From Phycisphaerales bacterium (GTDB lineage Bacteria > Planctomycetota > Phycisphaerae > Phycisphaerales > UBA1924), in the NCBI GenBank assembly GCA_016763115.1, contig JAESUL010000011.1:1-7863 (forward strand): DNA of 7,863 bases, read 5' to 3'. The stretch's first letter is position 1. Every line of letters starts with the position of its first letter. A program made the translations under genes and the position numbers. Below, piece by piece: positions 1 through 6,126 of the stretch. The notes beneath the pieces were generated by a model, which was not told where the DNA came from, did not search any database, and was given only the letters and a program-made list of their open reading frames with translations.

Positions 1-10
1 GTTGACCGTT

Positions 11-97
11 GGAGAGATGGCTGAGCGGTTGAAGGCGCACGATTGGAATTCGTGTGGGGGAGCAATCCCCTCGGGGGTTCGAATCCCCCTCTCTCCG
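11..97 (+). tRNA. tRNA-Ser (anticodon GGA)
   Basis: This is a class II tRNA that decodes UCC/UCU serine codons. The acceptor arm GGAGAGA (11-17) pairs perfectly with TCTCTCC (90-96), followed by discriminator G97, as serine tRNAs use. The anticodon stem CACGA/TCGTG encloses the loop TTGGAAT with anticodon GGA. A long variable arm with a GGGGA/TCCCC stem and GCAA loop is present, as expected for serine. The T-arm is GGGGG-TTCGAAT-CCCCC. The 3' CCA is not encoded; a run of six T (98-103) follows at once and may help termination. The gene is intact even though a site-specific recombinase lies next to it, so an insertion here would have preserved or rebuilt its 3' end. Confidence 0.97.
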
Positions 98-221
98 TTT
101 TTTGAAAGAAATACAGGTCGGATGTCCATTTGATGTGGGCATACCGGCCGTTTTTCTGGGGTGTTGGCGGGTATTGAGCGTCTCTGCTGATTGCAACTCT
201 ACCCGAGATCAGCACAAGTAG

Positions 222-255
222 GCCCAAATCTCGCAATCGTCTCTTTGGGCGATTG
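222..255. repeat. interlaced inverted repeats between tRNA and recombinase; possible att site or terminator
   Basis: GCCCAAA (222-228) is the exact inverse of TTTGGGC (244-250), with 15 bases between. Inside and overlapping it, CAATCG (234-239) is the inverse of CGATTG (250-255). The two stems cannot form fully together. The site lies 3' of the recombinase stop codon and lacks a T-run on the minus strand, so a standard intrinsic terminator is unlikely. A recombinase attachment site is possible, but repeats this short also occur by chance. I see nothing else in 98-290. Confidence 0.25.
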
Positions 256-290
256 GAGGGGTGTCCTTTTGATGGCTTTGGGTTTGGAGA

Positions 291-2015
291 TCAGGCTGAA
301 ACTGCGGCGATCTTGGCGCGATCCAGCCCGATGGATTGAGCCTGATGATTCCAGTCGAGTTGTTCAGTTGCTCGGAGCAGGTCGCTCAGCGTGATGCTCG
401 GAGCGAGTGTGCCAACAAGTGCATGGCGAAGAATCTCTGGGCTCAGGTAAGTCAACGGCAAGAGATTGAGCAAGCGTGTTCTCGAAATATGATTCTGATC
501 CGCATAATCACGGAGACTGAGCTTTGTCTCCATAATCTCATGGTGCCAGCGGTACGCAAGTCCGATCGCATCGACGATGTGCTGCTTGGGTGCTGGAACG
601 GATGGGAATACAAGGTCCTTACCATCGGGCGAGAGGATCATGCGTCGGCCATCGAGTTTCTTGATCTGGACGTCGAGTGTGAGGTTGACGAGTCGTCCTC
701 GGTCTTCGATCTCTGGCTTGTAGGCGCAGGTCGGGTATGGCTGGCACTCATTTCCTGTTGGAAGAAGCTCATGGACTCTCAAGCGTTCAATTGCATCGCA
801 GTTTAACCGGAGGGTGAGTTTGTCCGGGGCAAGCGTGACGCTTTCGATCACTTCTCTGATCCAGTGATCTCGGGTTTCCGATGACTGTTTTTCAAGCGGC
901 TTATGGCTCAAATAATCAAGCACGATGCCTCTTGCAAGGTCATCAAGATGATTCGCATTTATAGATTTGATCAGGCAAGCTTTGAATCCTCGCTTGATCG
1001 CCTTCTGGCTGATGTAGTACCTGACAAGTCGTTTCTGACCCGAATCGTTTCTCTTGGTCAGGGGACGATGCACAGAACTCGGGCTCATCGCAAAGTCGTC
1101 GTGTGTTCGTATCTTGCCTTTGAGCAGATACTGATGCAACCAGCGATGACGATTCTTGCGGTCTTGGGATTTGATAATCCGGTGCACCTGATCCCAAAGT
1201 GATTGTTCGACGATCGGTTTGTGCAGGCCGTCGTAGATCTCCGTGACCTCGTTGCGGGTGTGCGTGATCTTGCCCAGATAAACCGGGTTGGTGAGGACTT
1301 TATAGATGTACTTCTGTGTAAGCGGTCGGCCGCCGTGCCAGTTTCCTTTACTGCTGATCCAGTGCTTGGTGGTGTGGCCTTCTTCGTTGAGTTGCTGGGC
1401 GGTCTGGATGTGTGATTCCGTTTTCAGATAGAGCTCAAAGATTCTTCGGGCGAGATCCGCTTCCTTCGGAATGATGTAGATGCCGCGAGCTTCCTCCTCA
1501 CGCTGGACTCGGTACCCGAGCGGCGGTTGACCGGACACCCAATACCCCTTCTTCTTGGTGGCCGCGATCTTGTCACGGATCCGCTCACCCGTGACCTCGC
1601 GTTCAAACTGGGCGAAGCTCAAGAGCATGTTGAGCGTGAGCCTGCCCATCGAGTTGGTGGTGTTAAACTGCTGCGTGACTGACACAAACGAGACCTTGTG
1701 CTCATCAAAGACCTGCACCATGCGAGCAAAGTCGGTCAGTGATCGGCTCAGCCGATCGACCTTGTACACGACGATGACATCGATCCGGCCGCACTCGATG
1801 TCTTCGATCAGTTGCTCAAGCGCCGGGCGTTTCATGGTGCCGCCCGAAAAACCACCATCGTCATAATGTGTCTTGATGATCGACCAGCCCTCATGTTTCT
1901 GGCTCTTGATGTAGTCGATCCCGGCCTGCCGCTGGGCATCGAGTGAGTTGAAGGCCTGCTCCAAACCCTCCTCGTTGGACTTGCGGGTGTAGATCGCGCA
2001 GCGGATGGTTTTCAT
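291..2015 (-). CDS. large serine recombinase (site-specific integrase family)
   Basis: This 574-residue protein should cut and rejoin DNA at attachment sites through a serine-phosphate link. The resolvase/invertase catalytic domain covers about residues 4-150. It has YTRKS with nucleophile Ser13, the YKVDRLSRS motif (84-92) and the FERE helix (137-140). The PF07508-type recombinase domain follows (about 165-275), with LTNPVYLG at 241-248. The usual zinc-ribbon cysteines are absent: only one Cys lies in 295-370. The C-terminal segment (about 480-548) matches the helical tail seen in recombinases that travel with DUF2924 proteins. I chose the start at 2015 rather than the upstream in-frame codon at 2063, because MKTIRCAIYTRKS is the normal N-terminus, AAGGGG lies 5 bases upstream, and the ATG overlaps the DUF2924 stop as ATGA, suggesting coupled translation. 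Family assignment is firm; integrase as opposed to invertase is inferred from size and tRNA neighbourhood. Confidence 0.95.
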   Translation of the reverse strand: MKTIRCAIYTRKSNEEGLEQAFNSLDAQRQAGIDYIKSQKHEGWSIIKTHYDDGGFSGGTMKRPALEQLIEDIECGRIDVIVVYKVDRLSRSLTDFARMVQVFDEHKVSFVSVTQQFNTTNSMGRLTLNMLLSFAQFEREVTGERIRDKIAATKKKGYWVSGQPPLGYRVQREEEARGIYIIPKEADLARRIFELYLKTESHIQTAQQLNEEGHTTKHWISSKGNWHGGRPLTQKYIYKVLTNPVYLGKITHTRNEVTEIYDGLHKPIVEQSLWDQVHRIIKSQDRKNRHRWLHQYLLKGKIRTHDDFAMSPSSVHRPLTKRNDSGQKRLVRYYISQKAIKRGFKACLIKSINANHLDDLARGIVLDYLSHKPLEKQSSETRDHWIREVIESVTLAPDKLTLRLNCDAIERLRVHELLPTGNECQPYPTCAYKPEIEDRGRLVNLTLDVQIKKLDGRRMILSPDGKDLVFPSVPAPKQHIVDAIGLAYRWHHEIMETKLSLRDYADQNHISRTRLLNLLPLTYLSPEILRHALVGTLAPSITLSDLLRATEQLDWNHQAQSIGLDRAKIAAVSA

Positions 2016-2527
2016 GAAATCCCCTTCATGGTGCTCAGGCCAAAGAATCGGGGGCCCGACCATCTCGCCCCGGTGATCTTTCGGGCGACTTCAGAAAGGC
2101 TTGCGTACTCCTTGTCTCGGTACATCAATCGCTTGCCGTCGTTGAGTACACGCACCTGGTGCTTGGTGCCGTGCCATGTGCGGATGAGTGTCGTTCCGGT
2201 CCGGAGTGTGACCTTATTATGGCGATTCCGCGTGATCGGGGATGAATCAGACTTCGTCTTCATTCGTGCAGATACCGGGGCCTTGCGCATCGCGACCTTG
2301 AGTAGCCGCCGGGTGCGTGCATCCAATCCGCCGTGGGCTTCGTGCTGAAGATGCCATGAAATCCCGAAGAGCAGGGCATACTTCTTGGATGGTGGCTCAC
2401 CACGCAAGCCAAGCTTGATCCATAGATCACGCAGACGCTTGGGCGTCAGCTTGGGCAAGTCGGCGAGTGCTGGGGCTTGTGGTGGGGGCTGGAGGCACGA
2501 TGTGGGAGGTGATGGGGGCATGCACAC
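2012..2527 (-). CDS. DUF2924 domain-containing protein
   Basis: This is a small basic protein of up to 171 residues and unknown biochemical role. The DUF2924 signature is clear. An N-terminal helix LTPKRLRDLW (27-36) is followed by YALLFGISWHLQ (50-61). The conserved C-terminal part runs from GTTLIRTWHGTKHQV (111-125) to ITGARWSGPRFFGL (151-164), which is the family hallmark. Members are typically encoded just before a large serine recombinase in prophage-like elements, as here, where the stop overlaps the recombinase ATG. A role as recombinase partner or DNA-binding accessory is inference. The listed start at 2527 is GTG; an in-frame ATG two codons later (2521) is equally plausible. Neither has a clear ribosome site, and residues 1-25 are proline-rich and poorly constrained. 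Confidence 0.9.
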   Translation of the reverse strand: MCMPPSPPTSCLQPPPQAPALADLPKLTPKRLRDLWIKLGLRGEPPSKKYALLFGISWHLQHEAHGGLDARTRRLLKVAMRKAPVSARMKTKSDSSPITRNRHNKVTLRTGTTLIRTWHGTKHQVRVLNDGKRLMYRDKEYASLSEVARKITGARWSGPRFFGLSTMKGIS

Positions 2528-2601
2528 ATGTAGCCATGAATCGCGCCCAATAGCCAGTCCAATCTCCGTCTATGGCGAGAGATTCAGCAGATTCAGAGAC
2601 A

Positions 2602-2649
2602 CTTGCCAGCTACTTTGCATTTATCCAATGGCCTGGTTTGGCTGGCAAG
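2602..2649 (-). promoter_or_regulatory. candidate promoter of DUF2924-recombinase pair, bracketed by a 9-bp inverted repeat
   Basis: On the minus strand, TTGCCA (2648-2643, 5 of 6 to the -35 consensus) is followed after exactly 17 bases by GATAAA (2625-2620, 4 of 6 to the -10 consensus). Transcription would begin near 2613, leaving about 85 bases before the DUF2924 start. A perfect 9-bp inverted repeat, CTTGCCAGC at 2602-2610 and GCTGGCAAG at 2641-2649, places one arm over the -35 and the other over the start region. That arrangement suits an operator. This is a pattern match only. Confidence 0.4.
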
Positions 2650-2819
2650 ACTTTCGTGATCACCGAGAGGATTGAGATTGCGGTTTGCAGAAATCGTGTT
2701 GTGTTTTTATCTCTACCCTCATCCGCTCGCCCCAGGCTCAGTGCATACCGATAGCCGGCTGTGTATGAGAAGTTGCGTAATCGGTATTTACTTGATACCC
2801 GGGGCCAGCGTTGAGGGCC

Positions 2820-2849
2820 GGTCGGGGTGCTGCGGGTATTGGCCCGCGG
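2820..2849 (+). repeat. repeat copy 1 with a 7-bp hairpin
   Basis: GGTCGGGGTGCTGCGGGT (2820-2837) recurs with one change at 3234-3251. The sequence just after it also resembles the other copy if small gaps are allowed (GGCC and G-GGT blocks). CTGCGGG (2830-2836) pairs with CCCGCGG (2843-2849) around the loop TATTGG, with one T-G wobble that favours a plus-strand transcript. Function unknown. Confidence 0.45.
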
Positions 2850-3172
2850 TGTCACATAGAGCCATGAAATCGTCTTGAGATCAAGTCAATCCGGTACATC
2901 GTAAGCTCAAACCGGGCAGATTCAGAGCTATTGAGCGAATCACCCAGAGATGAATCGATGTCCTTTCGCATGAAAGCCGATAATCTCTTCGTAAGCCAAC
3001 TCGCTCGGGCTCGGAGTCCAGCTCGATTGGTAGGCGAAAGGAATCACGGACAAAGTTCTGGCCCCGGTGTGGGGCCGACAAACCATATGACGCGCGAGCG
3101 TCCGATGCTGCTCCACAGCAAACGACCAACTTGGGCTTCAGATTATTCTGGAGTCCTTGAAAATACGGTTGC

Positions 3173-3217
3173 GGCATCTGGATCCGCGCCCCCGCAAGGG
3201 GGCGTCGGCCAGGTGCT
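3173..3217 (+). ncRNA. candidate structured RNA / leader hairpin with GCAA tetraloop
   Basis: The plus strand folds into one long hairpin. GGCATCTGG (3173-3181) pairs with CCAGGTGCT (3209-3217) over 9 pairs including two G-U. After a 2-base bulge, CCG (3184-3186) pairs with CGG (3206-3208). After a one-base bulge, CGCCCCC (3187-3193) pairs with GGGGGCG (3198-3204) around a GCAA tetraloop. The GNRA loop and the G-U pairs only make sense if the plus strand is transcribed. It sits about 120 bases before the lipoprotein start codon, followed by a small ACCCC/GGGGT hairpin (3227-3242), a GCCG/CGGC stem (3253-3265) and a T-rich run (3269-3276). It could be a leader with an attenuator, or a small RNA. 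It matches no riboswitch or housekeeping RNA I recognise. Confidence 0.4.
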
Positions 3218-3233
3218 ATTCCGTGAACCCCTT

Positions 3234-3251
3234 GGTCGGGGTGCTGTGGGT
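3234..3251 (+). repeat. repeat copy 2
   Basis: GGTCGGGGTGCTGTGGGT differs at one base in 18 from the copy at 2820-2837, about 415 bases away in the same orientation. It overlaps the second small hairpin of the candidate leader (3227-3242) and precedes the terminator-like GC stem and T-run. Confidence 0.45.
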
Positions 3252-3335
3252 GGCCGTGGTCCGGCGCCTCTTTTTCTATGAGGTGTTTCTGGCAGGCATC
3301 GGTTCTCGTGTGTTGAACCACAAGGAGATCAGGCG

Positions 3336-4178
3336 ATGTCAAACTACGCAAACACGAAATATATTGATGAAGATATGGGGAGAGGCCTTGGGAATGCTTC
3401 ATTGACTCTCAGAATACTCATTCTCATCGTTTTCTCGATGCCACTTATTGGTGGTTGCGCGACGAACCAAACTCCAATTCGTCCTGTCGCTACGAAACAT
3501 TTATCTCAAACGAGAATGTATGACGAACTCAGAGTAGTCAATAAGTTGCTTGGCCAAGAACTGTACCAAGAAGCTCTGGTAAGAGTACGCCAGGCTATTG
3601 AGAAGTATCCTCAAGAACTCGCCTTACAAGAACCCCTTAAGCGTGCGCAACAAGGGGTCGAACGGCTCAATGCTAAGCCGGCAACAAGAGATGAAGCTCT
3701 CGGTCGGTTGACGACGCGGAATGATGAAGTGGATGGAATCCGCTGGTACCGCCACAAGTATGGTACAAGCCAAACCGGCACACGGATGAGCGTGTACTTT
3801 GGCCAGAGCCTGACGGATCCAGATCGAATCTGGATGCGGATGACTCCAAGGTTCGAGGGAGGCAAGTGGAAGTTTATACGGGATTTTACTGTTGTCGCAG
3901 GTGGGCAGCGGTTCGATTGGGTGGATCAGGAGTTTAAGCGTGATCATCGCACATCGATGTACCGGTCTGCATCGAGACCCAGTACAACTGTTTGGGAGTG
4001 GGTCGATATTGCAGTGGGCGAGAAGGAGCGGTGTATGATCGAGACTGTCATCAGTTCCTCAGACGCTGTGCTTCGGTTTCGAGGTGAGAATGGGAACCAT
4101 GATTACGCATTCAGCGAGCTGGATCGATTGATCTATCAAGATGTGCTTACGGCGTTTGAAGTCTTGCGTACGCGCTGA
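3336..4178 (+). CDS. putative lipoprotein of unknown function
   Basis: This 280-residue predicted secreted lipoprotein has a signal peptide whose hydrophobic core is LRILILIVFSMPLIGGC (residues 25-41), ending in a lipobox with Cys41 as the acylation site. Residues about 60-112 are helical and resemble a TPR-like hairpin (ELYQEALVRVRQAIEKYP). Residues about 131-276 look like a beta-rich domain I recall from other uncharacterised exported proteins: VDGIRWY at the front, KWKFIRDF in the middle, VWEWVDI (219-225), then RFRG and a closing helix. Its function is not known. The start is supported by AAGGAG at 3322-3327, 8 bases before ATG; an internal Met14 would give a shorter, more typical signal peptide. 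It is convergent with the terminase-like gene (40 bases apart) and opposite to all phage-type genes here, so it may be cargo or a host gene. Confidence 0.85.
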   Translation: MSNYANTKYIDEDMGRGLGNASLTLRILILIVFSMPLIGGCATNQTPIRPVATKHLSQTRMYDELRVVNKLLGQELYQEALVRVRQAIEKYPQELALQEPLKRAQQGVERLNAKPATRDEALGRLTTRNDEVDGIRWYRHKYGTSQTGTRMSVYFGQSLTDPDRIWMRMTPRFEGGKWKFIRDFTVVAGGQRFDWVDQEFKRDHRTSMYRSASRPSTTVWEWVDIAVGEKERCMIETVISSSDAVLRFRGENGNHDYAFSELDRLIYQDVLTAFEVLRTR

Positions 4179-4218
4179 GTGAGACCTGATAGAACAGTCG
4201 CTCAATGATGCGATCAAT

Positions 4219-5448
4219 TCAACGCCATGATTTGTTTGACCGCTTCGCCGCGGCCTCAATATCCTGCATAGTGCAAGGCTCACATCGGACACCAAATTGA
4301 TTTGTGCGATCTGGTGCAGGCGGTTGAGTTGGTTTGTCATTCGGTAGCACGATCTCCTTCTTGATGGGACCGTGCAGTTTTTTCTGTATCAACTCCAAGT
4401 CTTCCATCGCATACCATTCGGCCATGGTCAAAGCTGGCGGGCCGCCTGGGCGGATGCATGTTCGCACGCCGAAGATTTTGTCAAGGAGGAATGTCTCCTC
4501 TTCGACCACTCCAAACCAGCCTTGCGCATATTTGCACTCCTCTCTCGATGCATCAGGATGCGGGGCTTCGTGAAAATAGCCATAGTGCGGGCCCCCCTCG
4601 TTGGGCGGGTATGGCCTTTGCTGATATTGGGACATGAACGGTTTGGCACCTATCTTTTCCAAGACCTCACGGAGTTCATCACGGTTTTCGCGTACCGGAT
4701 GAAGTGCCTCTCCTTTGTACCTCACGAGGCCTCCTCCCAGCGTTTTGGGCAAATACTCATCGGCAATCGCGATGGCCGGGAGGCTGAGCACTTCCCAGGC
4801 ATCCTGCTTGAGTAGGTGTCCGGTGAGGTCCTCTTCTGACAGGCGTTGCGTGACCACAATCACCACGCCGGCGTGCTTGTTATTGAGCCGTTGATAGATG
4901 TTTCGATCACACCAGGCGTAGAGATTGGCGCACTTGGTTGGATCTTTGGTATCCATCGCAGACTGTGGATCATCAATAATGATCATGTCTGCGGCGGGGC
5001 CGGTGATGCAGCTTGAGGTCAAGTATCCTGATCTAGATCCTCCGTGGGCTGTCATGATCTGATTTGTTTTCTCATTGAATCGGACATGAGAGAAGAGTGA
5101 CCGGTATCGAGGATTCGACATCAGCTCTTGGCATCGGGCATGCTGTTCGTTGAGCATGTTTCGCTGGCTGGTGAGGCACATGATTTTGGTATCTGGCCGA
5201 ACACCCAAGATCCACGCGGGGAAGGCGATCGAGGTGCATGTTGACTTGAGTGATCGAGGCGGCATGTTGATGATCAAGCGTCTCGTTTTGCCTTGGTAGC
5301 ATTTCAAAAGCGCATTGCCGAGCAGATCAATAGACCAGTTGTGCTGGTATTCTTCCTCGGGATGAAGTGCTCGAAACGCAAACTGGAAAAAGGAAGCAGG
5401 GCTTGTGTGAAGGAGATGCCGGATGGCCCGTATTTCTCGATCATTCAT
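4219..5448 (-). CDS. terminase-like ATPase (TerL N-terminal domain), nuclease domain not recognisable
   Basis: This protein of about 409 residues carries the DNA-packaging ATPase fold. It has a Walker A-type motif MPPRSLKST (62-70), Walker B MIIIDDP (155-161, with acidic D159-D160) and a coupling motif VVIVVTQR (195-202). The typical FxSQYQQRP-like end of the ATPase domain is at 272-279 (MSQYQQRP). In TerL an RNase H-like nuclease domain of about 200 residues should follow. Here only about 130 residues remain, and I see none of the expected acidic strand motifs. It could be a packaging remnant or an ATPase with another task. I chose the start at 5448 over the longer frame from 5475: AGGAG lies 7 bases upstream, and the ATG overlaps the previous gene's stop by 8 bases. 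No portal or capsid gene is nearby. Confidence 0.9.
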   Translation of the reverse strand: MNDREIRAIRHLLHTSPASFFQFAFRALHPEEEYQHNWSIDLLGNALLKCYQGKTRRLIINMPPRSLKSTCTSIAFPAWILGVRPDTKIMCLTSQRNMLNEQHARCQELMSNPRYRSLFSHVRFNEKTNQIMTAHGGSRSGYLTSSCITGPAADMIIIDDPQSAMDTKDPTKCANLYAWCDRNIYQRLNNKHAGVVIVVTQRLSEEDLTGHLLKQDAWEVLSLPAIAIADEYLPKTLGGGLVRYKGEALHPVRENRDELREVLEKIGAKPFMSQYQQRPYPPNEGGPHYGYFHEAPHPDASREECKYAQGWFGVVEEETFLLDKIFGVRTCIRPGGPPALTMAEWYAMEDLELIQKKLHGPIKKEIVLPNDKPTQPPAPDRTNQFGVRCEPCTMQDIEAAAKRSNKSWR

Positions 5449-5842
5449 CGGTCGTCTCCTCGCGGCATGTTTCACGGGTTTGAAATGACTTCATGACCTT
5501 GGCAAACGCTTCGCGATCAGCGGCATCGGGCTCAAAGCCTTCTACGGTTTGCTGTTTCATCAGAATGGGAAGAATGAGCTTGCGTGCTCTGGCATCACCT
5601 TGGAGCGCGTCGTTGACCAGCGCCTTTACGATAATTTGACGCTTTGGCATCAAACGAATCTCGCCGCCATCATTGATTCGGATGGTTTCGTCAAGCTCGA
5701 TATCAATCAGCTTGTAGAAGTCCTTGATCTTCTTTGGTCGCCCCTTTGGATTCCCGGATTGACCCGGTTTCCATTGCGACTCCTTGGGCGGTTTCCTGTA
5801 CCCGACAGCATGGTCAGTACTCTTTTCATTGTGCTCAGGCAT
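5441..5842 (-). CDS. DUF5681 domain-containing protein (possible small-terminase-like partner)
   Basis: This 133-residue basic protein contains the DUF5681 signature: YRKPPKESQWKPGQSGNPKGRP in residues 15-36, a lysine- and glycine-rich stretch likely to contact nucleic acid, followed by a helical region (about 40-105). Proteins of this family are very often encoded directly before terminase-like genes, as here, and are suspected to act as small-terminase-like DNA-recognition partners; that role is inference. AAGGAG lies 6 bases before the ATG. The start overlaps the methyltransferase stop by 8 bases (ATGCCTGA), and the stop overlaps the ATPase start by 8 bases (ATGAATGA), so the three genes are almost certainly co-transcribed and translationally coupled. 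Confidence 0.9.
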   Translation of the reverse strand: MPEHNEKSTDHAVGYRKPPKESQWKPGQSGNPKGRPKKIKDFYKLIDIELDETIRINDGGEIRLMPKRQIIVKALVNDALQGDARARKLILPILMKQQTVEGFEPDAADREAFAKVMKSFQTRETCREETTDE

Positions 5843-6126
5843 TGGGATCTCCTTCGCTGCTTTCGATCATGCGGAGCTCTGAAAGCTCCGTAAAAGTGTT
5901 TCCGGTTTGCTCATGAATCGCTTCTTGCCCGGTCCACTGTTGCCAGCGGGTGATCGCGACATCGACATAGCGCGGCGAGAGTTCGAGCCCCATACATATA
6001 CGCTTGGTTTTCTCGCACGCGATCAGCGTGGACCCGCTCCCGAGGAATGGATCCATGATGATCTCAGCACGCTGTGAGCAGTCGAGGATTGCCCCTTCAA
6101 TCAGCCGGACCGGCTTGATCGTCGGG
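5835..6126 (-). pseudogene. C-terminal part of the frameshifted ParB-methyltransferase
   Basis: In the frame one base away, the sequence continues the methyltransferase without a gap: HP-TIKPVRLIEGAILDCSQRA, then MDPFLGSGSTLIA with SAM-binding motif I, then GLELSPRYVDVAITRWQ, the usual end of this family. The order of motifs (catalytic DPPY first, FxGxG last) marks the beta class. A stop codon in this frame just upstream of the HPT motif means that it cannot be an independent upstream-extended gene; the first ATG is at 6056, already inside motif I. The stop overlaps the DUF5681 start by 8 bases. It may be a true mutation, an assembly error, or a site of programmed +1 frameshifting. Confidence 0.85.

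Larger units (their letters stand above)
2528..3335. other. intergenic stretch of about 800 bases without a convincing gene
   Basis: Open frames exist on both strands, but none has a ribosome site, a recognisable domain or a consistent frame, and several are mutually exclusive. What can be supported is the candidate promoter with inverted repeat (2602-2649), a hairpin at 2830-2849, a 19-bp structured hairpin at 3173-3217 with a terminator-like follow-up near 3253-3276, and two related 18-base sequences at 2820-2837 and 3234-3251. Minus-strand 3086-2940 has a 48-codon frame that reads rather protein-like, but it has no homologue I know. Possible content is a decayed gene plus a structured leader for the downstream lipoprotein. 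Confidence 0.5.

Noticed and set aside
336..806. Plus-strand frame of 156 codons opposite the recombinase
   Set aside because: It is a shadow of the recombinase gene, whose domains and motifs are unambiguous on the minus strand.
2572..2754. Plus-strand frame of 60 codons (MARDSADSETLASYF...)
   Set aside because: It reads fairly well but has no ribosome site, overlaps the candidate recombinase-operon promoter, and matches no family I know.
2940..3086. Minus-strand 48-codon frame containing PSELAYEEIIGFHAKGHRF
   Set aside because: It looks protein-like but is short, lacks a ribosome site and recognisable relatives. At most it is a fragment of a decayed gene.
2881..3402. Minus-strand frame of 173 codons overlapping the lipoprotein start
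   Set aside because: It has no ribosome site or domain, overlaps the start of the better supported lipoprotein gene, and covers the long RNA-like hairpin. Its amino-acid pattern does not look like a folded protein.
4176..4204. Weak stem between the convergent lipoprotein and ATPase genes (TGAGTGA/TCGCTCA) as a terminator
   Set aside because: It has seven pairs with a wobble, a long loop and no T-run, which is too weak to call.
2025..5840. 16-base near-repeat (15 of 16) TTCAT-N-GTGCTCAGGC at 2025-2040 and 5825-5840
   Set aside because: It lies in coding sequence in both places, and a match of this quality is expected about once by chance in a window of this size.
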